Shown: positions 60,278-64,000 of the stretch, piece by piece
Layout: every line of letters starts with the position of its first letter
Position numbering within the stretch: position 1 is the first letter of the stretch
From: Cedecea neteri
GTDB lineage: Bacteria > Pseudomonadota > Gammaproteobacteria > Enterobacterales > Enterobacteriaceae
DNA length: 64,000 nucleotides
Direction of reading: 5' to 3'
Assembly: GCF_000758305.1 (NCBI RefSeq)
Contig: NZ_CP009458.1
Span: forward strand, 3,534,001 to 3,598,000
Notes under the pieces: generated by a model
The model's database searches: none
Seen by the model: the letters and a program-made list of their open reading frames with translations, nothing else
Told to the model about the DNA's origin: nothing
Made by a program: the position numbers and the translations under genes

Positions 60278-61285
60278 GTGAAAAAAACCAAACGCGTCAC
60301 GATTAAAGATATTGCTGAACTGGCGGGCGTCTCAAAGGCGACCGCCAGCCTGGTCCTGAATGGCCGGGGTAAAGAGCTGAGGGTGGCCCAGGCCACTCGC
60401 GAACGCATCATGACCATCGCGCAACAGCAGCACTACCAGCCGAGCATTCACGCTCGCTCGCTGCGGGATGACCGCAGCCATACCATTGGGCTTGTAGTCC
60501 CGGAGATCACCAACTACGGGTTCGCCGTCTTCTCCCACGAGCTGGAAATGCTCTGCCGTGAGGCGGGTGTTCAGCTGCTTATCTCCTGCACCGACGAAAA
60601 TCCGGGCCAGGAGAATATGGTGGTCAGTAATATGATTGCACGCCAGGTTGACGGCCTGATTGTGGCCTCCAGCATGTTAACCGCCGGGGATTACCACAAG
60701 CTGAGTGAGCAACTGCCGGTGGTGCTGTTTGACCGGCACATGAACGACACCGCGCTGCCGCTGGTTGCCACCGACTCCGTTCAGCCCACAGCTGAGCTGA
60801 TCGCCCCGATTGCCCGTCAGCATGCGGATGAATTCTACTTCTTAGGCGGCCAGCCGAGGCTTTCCCCCACGCGGGATCGTCTCGAAGGGTTTACCCAGGG
60901 GCTGGCTCAGGCGGGCGTCACGCTGCGCCCGGAGTGGATTATTCACGGTAACTATCACCCTAGCTCAGGCTATGAGTCCTTTGCCGCGCTTTGTGCGCAG
61001 CTTGGCCGTCCGCCAAAAGCGTTGTTTACCGCCGCCTGCGGCCTGCTTGAGGGCGTGCTGCGCTACATGAGCCAGCACAACCTGCTGGAGAGCGATATTC
61101 ACCTGGCCAGTTTTGACGACCACTATCTTTATGACTCGCTGTCGGTGCGCATCGACACCATTCAGCAGGATAACCGCCAGTTGGCTTTTCATTGCTATGA
61201 CCTGATCAGCAAATTGATTGACGGGCAGTCGCCCACGCCGCTGCAGCGCTACCTTCCGGCCAAAATATTACGTCGGCATCCGTAA
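60278..61285 (+). CDS. scrR: Sucrose operon repressor ScrR
   Basis: A 335-residue LacI-family repressor. The head (about 1-60) has RVTIKDIAELAGVSKATASLVLNGRG, shown in two parts, followed by hinge HARSLRDDRS and a core with effector-pocket phrases GLVVPEITNYGFAVF and IASFDDHYLYDSLSVRIDTI-like. It starts at GTG 60278. It should bind the operators at 54765, 55773 and 55833, with fructose or fructose 1-phosphate as inducer in known systems. Being last in the operon gives feedback. Confidence 0.93.
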   Translation: MKKTKRVTIKDIAELAGVSKATASLVLNGRGKELRVAQATRERIMTIAQQQHYQPSIHARSLRDDRSHTIGLVVPEITNYGFAVFSHELEMLCREAGVQLLISCTDENPGQENMVVSNMIARQVDGLIVASSMLTAGDYHKLSEQLPVVLFDRHMNDTALPLVATDSVQPTAELIAPIARQHADEFYFLGGQPRLSPTRDRLEGFTQGLAQAGVTLRPEWIIHGNYHPSSGYESFAALCAQLGRPPKALFTAACGLLEGVLRYMSQHNLLESDIHLASFDDHYLYDSLSVRIDTIQQDNRQLAFHCYDLISKLIDGQSPTPLQRYLPAKILRRHP

Positions 61286-61290
61286 CAAAC

Positions 61291-61333
61291 AGCCTGCCAA
61301 CGGAGATGTTCGGCCTGTTGGCGGCTGATAAAA
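61291..61333 (+). terminator. Terminator after scrR
   Basis: AGCC-T-GCCAAC (61291-61301) pairs with GTTGGC-GGCT (61317-61326) with one bulge. The sequence GATAAAAAT follows, so there is no true T-run. It lies between the convergent scrR and sensor-kinase genes. Confidence 0.5.
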
Positions 61334-61350
61334 ATACCTGGTGCCTCTGG

Positions 61351-62742
61351 CTAGCGCTGGTCGGGGAACCACAAACCAAACCGGGTAACGCCGTCCTGGC
61401 TTTCCACCCAGCAGCGCCCCTGGTGCAACTGCATGATGGAATGAACGATGGATAAGCCAAGTCCGCTGGAGTGCGCCGAGTCGTTGCGGGAAGGGTCCGC
61501 CCGGTAGAACCGGTCGAAAAGCCTTTCCTGGTGCGCCGGAGGGATAGTCTCGCCACGGTTCACCACGATGATGGACATACCGTCATCTTCAGATCTGGCA
61601 GTAATCTCAATCTCACTGCCAGGCTCGGCATAGCGTACTGCGTTAGACAGCAGGTTCGCCAGCGCGCGGCGCAGCAAAAGCCCATCTGCATTGACCGTGC
61701 CGCTGGCACGAGTCTGAATCGTCACTTCACGGTCAGCCGCCAGGTCCTCGAAATACTCACCGAGGCGATTAATCTCTTCGGCAACGTCAATATCGCACCG
61801 CTGGATCTCCTGGTCAGGCTGCTCCGCCTGCGCCAGAAACAGCATGTTGTCTATCATTCGCGACATGCGCTGCAGCTCTTCAAAGTTCGAACCCAGCAGG
61901 CGCTGGTAATAGGCGTTGTCCCGGGCTGCGCCGAGGCCAACTTCCGTCTGGCCAAGCAGGGTGGTGATCGGCGTGCGCAGGTCGTGGGCCATATCGGCGC
62001 TGACCTGTTTTAACTGCTGGAACCCGCGCTCCAGGCGTTCAAGCATCGCGTTGATTTGATCAATCAGCGCATCAAGCTCAGTTGGCACATCCAGCTTATC
62101 CAGCCTTGATGACAGCGTTTTGGTGCCGATCGTAGCCGTGCGGTCGGCCAGACGACGTAAAGGTGAAATGCCACGCCGGGCAAAGATCACCGCCAGCACG
62201 ACCGAGATGGCCGCCATCATTGAGGCAAAGAGAATAATCTTGGTGCGGTATTCATCAAGAATGTGGGTTCTGTCGCTCAGCACCCGCGCCGAAACGATCT
62301 CCAGCGGCGGTAAATTATTGGCCGAAGGGCTAATAGCGGCCATATAAACCATTGGCGTGCCGTCCGCGTTATTGGCGTGATGCACGGCCTCAAGCGTTAG
62401 CCGCTGGTTGGCGGCAACCGGCGTCACGGTGGGAATAGCGCGCTGCATGGGATTAACTTCCAGCAAGGTAGCGCCGCCGACATAGCGAATGACAAGCAGG
62501 GATTCCGTATTGCCCAGCATATTGGCAAACAAATGGGGTTTCTCGCGGATCAGCTGCCGTGCGTCCAGATCCCGCAGCAGCGTGCTGATCTGGTCCACGC
62601 GGGACACCAGCGCCGCGTCATCACGGATAGAAAGTTGCTGGCGCAGGGCGTAATAGAGCGCGCTGCCCATGACGGTAAACGCCACAAAGGAGAAGGCGGC
62701 CAGCAACACGGCAAGGCGGAAAGTTAGCGAGGTACGCTTCAT
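61351..62742 (-). CDS. CusS-like heavy-metal-type sensor histidine kinase
   Basis: A 463-residue inner-membrane kinase with TM1 (about 8-30), a periplasmic sensor of about 130 residues with LLVIRYVGGATLLEVNP, TM2 (about 163-183), HAMP (RRGISPLRRLADRTATIG), H253 in SADMAHDLRTPITTLL, then HATPase motifs NLLSNAVRYA, NRGETIPPAHQ and SSGLGLSIVHSIM. It overlaps the regulator gene by 4 bp. The family usually senses Cu/Ag or reactive chlorine, but no efflux or repair gene is adjacent, so the signal is unknown. Confidence 0.9.
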   Translation of the reverse strand: MKRTSLTFRLAVLLAAFSFVAFTVMGSALYYALRQQLSIRDDAALVSRVDQISTLLRDLDARQLIREKPHLFANMLGNTESLLVIRYVGGATLLEVNPMQRAIPTVTPVAANQRLTLEAVHHANNADGTPMVYMAAISPSANNLPPLEIVSARVLSDRTHILDEYRTKIILFASMMAAISVVLAVIFARRGISPLRRLADRTATIGTKTLSSRLDKLDVPTELDALIDQINAMLERLERGFQQLKQVSADMAHDLRTPITTLLGQTEVGLGAARDNAYYQRLLGSNFEELQRMSRMIDNMLFLAQAEQPDQEIQRCDIDVAEEINRLGEYFEDLAADREVTIQTRASGTVNADGLLLRRALANLLSNAVRYAEPGSEIEITARSEDDGMSIIVVNRGETIPPAHQERLFDRFYRADPSRNDSAHSSGLGLSIVHSIMQLHQGRCWVESQDGVTRFGLWFPDQR

Positions 62743-63416
62743 GACTCAGGCTCGCAGCGGTAGCCCACGCCATGCACGGTATGGATCAGCCGCACCGGGA
62801 AGGGGTCATCCACTTTTTGCCGCAGCCTGCGTACCGCGACATCCACCACGTTAGTGTCGCTGTCGAAATTCATGTCCCACACGCGTGAAGCCAGAAACGT
62901 CCTCGATAGGACTTGCCCGCGGTGCTGGAGAAAGCACACCAGCAGCTTGAACTCTTTGTTGGTCAGCGTGATGCGTTTACCTTCGCGCTCGCAGCGAAAC
63001 TTGGCGACATCCACCAGCAGATCGGCCATCGTCAGCACTTCTTCGGTTTCGGCCTGCGGCTGGCCGCGGCGTAGAATAATGCGGATCCTTGCCAGCAGTT
63101 CGGCAAAGGAGAAAGGCTTGACGAGGTATTCGTCGGCACCCAGCCCAAGCCCGCGTAAGCGGTCTTCCAGCGTACCGCGCGCGCTCAGAAACAGCACCGG
63201 CGTCTGGCTGTGGGCGCGTAAACGCTCCATCACCGTCCAGCCGTTCATTTCCGGCAGCATGACGTCCAGCAGGATCAGGTCATAACTTTCTTCCCGCGCC
63301 AGATGCAGGCCGTCAATGCCGTTGGCCGCCCAGTCTGCGGTATAGCCCGCTTCGTTCAGCCCGCTCACCAGGTAGGCGGCGGTTTTCGCTTCGTCTTCGA
63401 TAATGAGGATTTTCAA
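62739..63416 (-). CDS. CusR/HprR-like response regulator
   Basis: A 225-residue OmpR-type regulator. The receiver has the acidic pair E8/D9 region, D51 in LILLDVMLPEMNGW and K in YLVKPFSFAELL. The winged-helix domain has LTNKEFKLLVCFLQHRGQVL, VVDVAVRRLRQKVDD and IHTVHGVGYRCEPES. It resembles CusR, CopR and HprR (YedW). It is the first gene of a two-gene operon with the kinase. The 75-bp gap on its upstream side separates it from the hydrolase, and no dyad was noticed there. Confidence 0.9.
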   Translation of the reverse strand: MKILIIEDEAKTAAYLVSGLNEAGYTADWAANGIDGLHLAREESYDLILLDVMLPEMNGWTVMERLRAHSQTPVLFLSARGTLEDRLRGLGLGADEYLVKPFSFAELLARIRIILRRGQPQAETEEVLTMADLLVDVAKFRCEREGKRITLTNKEFKLLVCFLQHRGQVLSRTFLASRVWDMNFDSDTNVVDVAVRRLRQKVDDPFPVRLIHTVHGVGYRCEPES

Positions 63417-63491
63417 GCGGCGGGTCCTGTCAGAAAGAGAGAAAAGGGCGTGGAGACCGCCCCAGTCTCGTCATTATAAGATGCGTGAACC

Positions 63492-64000
63492 TCAGTAGCC
63501 AGGCACGTGCGCCGCTTTCAGGATCAGATTAGCCACCGCTTCAGGCTGGGAAATCAGCGAAACGTGGCTGGATTTAAGCTCGATGGTTTGCGCGTGCATA
63601 CGCTTCGCCATAAACCGTTCCAGATCCGGGTTGATCGTGCGGTCTTCGGTCGATACCGCGTACCAGGTCGGTTTGTCATGCCAGGCGGCAACCGTGGTTT
63701 TCGCCATAGTAATGGCTTTGCCGATCGGCTGCTGCACGGCGTAATAGGCTTTGGCTTCGCTTTCCGGCAGATCGCCGGCGAAATCGTGGATAAACGCCGA
63801 CTCGCTCAGCGCGCCGTAGCCATCGTCATTCCATTTCAGGCCAGCGGAAGCCGGTGCCGCCGGGTATTTTTTGGTCAGTGCGGGGTAGTCTTCACCCGCT
63901 TCCGGGGCACGGGCGGCGATATACACCAGGCCTTTGACTTCTGGCTCATCGCCCGCCTGGCTAATCACCATCCCGCCATAGGAGTGAGCCACCAGAATCA
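63492..64000 (-). CDS. Alpha/beta hydrolase (N-terminus beyond window)
   Basis: The frame runs off the right edge. The visible C-terminal 169 residues begin ILVAHSYGGMVISQAG, the nucleophile elbow with Ser in H-S-Y-G-G. The acid is likely D in VSTEDRTINPDLE and the base His in LKSSHVSLISQPEAV, completing the triad. The segment resembles small esterase/thioesterase-like hydrolases often annotated as salicylate-esterase-like proteins (KGLVYIAARAPEAGE). The substrate is unknown. Confidence 0.85.
   Translation of the reverse strand, partial: ILVAHSYGGMVISQAGDEPEVKGLVYIAARAPEAGEDYPALTKKYPAAPASAGLKWNDDGYGALSESAFIHDFAGDLPESEAKAYYAVQQPIGKAITMAKTTVAAWHDKPTWYAVSTEDRTINPDLERFMAKRMHAQTIELKSSHVSLISQPEAVANLILKAAHVPGY

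Noticed and set aside
1..64000. CRISPR array, tRNA or rRNA genes, insertion sequences
   Set aside because: No regularly spaced repeats, cloverleaf-like sequences or transposase frames were noticed. The triple repeat at 21822-21912 has unequal spacing and is an operator array.

Overview
The window is chromosomal DNA from a member of the Enterobacteriaceae (Enterobacter/Klebsiella/Cedecea-like; genus not resolvable from sequence alone). Many products are near full-length equivalents of E. coli proteins (PqqU/YncD, AnsP, LacZ, LacI, KduI, KduD, BetT/I/B/A, PptA, TyrP, MaeA), and there is a complete ScrKYABR sucrose operon of the Klebsiella/pUR400 type. Most of the region is GC-rich and densely coding. 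A few genes are clearly AT-rich and look acquired: the gtr glucosylation genes (40.7-43.5 kb) and an orphan gene at 51.9 kb. No tRNA, rRNA, insertion sequence, integrase or CRISPR array was seen.

Layout. 0-2 kb: end of an unidentified gene, an SRPBCC protein divergent from a LysR regulator, and a GNAT acetyltransferase. 2-8.5 kb: the pqqU-ansP neighbourhood known from E. coli, with a fasciclin / ECF sigma / anti-sigma module and a roughly 0.6-kb inverted-repeat element where E. coli has yncE. 8.7-15 kb: an RND efflux operon with its own two-component system. 15-19.6 kb: a MacA-MacB-NodT export operon. 19.7-21.6 kb: an EamA transporter, an MmcQ/YjbR protein and a YhcH-family protein. 21.9-25.6 kb: uronate/ketodeoxygluconate genes (IclR regulator, kdgT, kduI, kduD) with operator repeats and a CRP site. 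25.6-29.9 kb: lacZ and lacI with a nearly E. coli-identical operator but no lacY or lacA. 30-33.6 kb: a GST, an arylamine N-acetyltransferase, a possible 37-residue exported peptide, an HD protein and a GlxA-type regulator. 33.6-39.7 kb: betT divergent from betIBA (choline to glycine betaine). 39.8-43.5 kb: pptA, a P-loop ATPase and a split gtr cluster. 43.7-49.8 kb: a siderophore receptor with two related periplasmic binding proteins under candidate Fur boxes, around tyrP. 49.8-54.6 kb: a dehydrogenase/LysR pair, an OspC-like orphan and maeA. 54.8-61.3 kb: scrK, scrY, scrA, scrB, scrR. 61.3-64 kb: a second CusRS-like two-component system and the C-terminal part of an alpha/beta hydrolase.

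Most notable. (1) The AT-rich orphan at 51879-52778 resembles, from remembered family sequences, the catalytic domain of the Shigella OspC / Chromobacterium CopC arginine ADP-riboxanase effectors. It lacks ankyrin repeats, and one presumed catalytic histidine appears to be arginine. (2) The fasciclin-sigma-anti-sigma operon copies the mycobacterial SigK/RskA/MPT70-MPT83 arrangement, and a SigK-like promoter (GCATCC, 17 nt, CGTAT) lies ahead of it. (3) The lac control region keeps the E. coli CRP-to--35 spacing exactly but has the operator 12 bp closer, on top of the -10 region.
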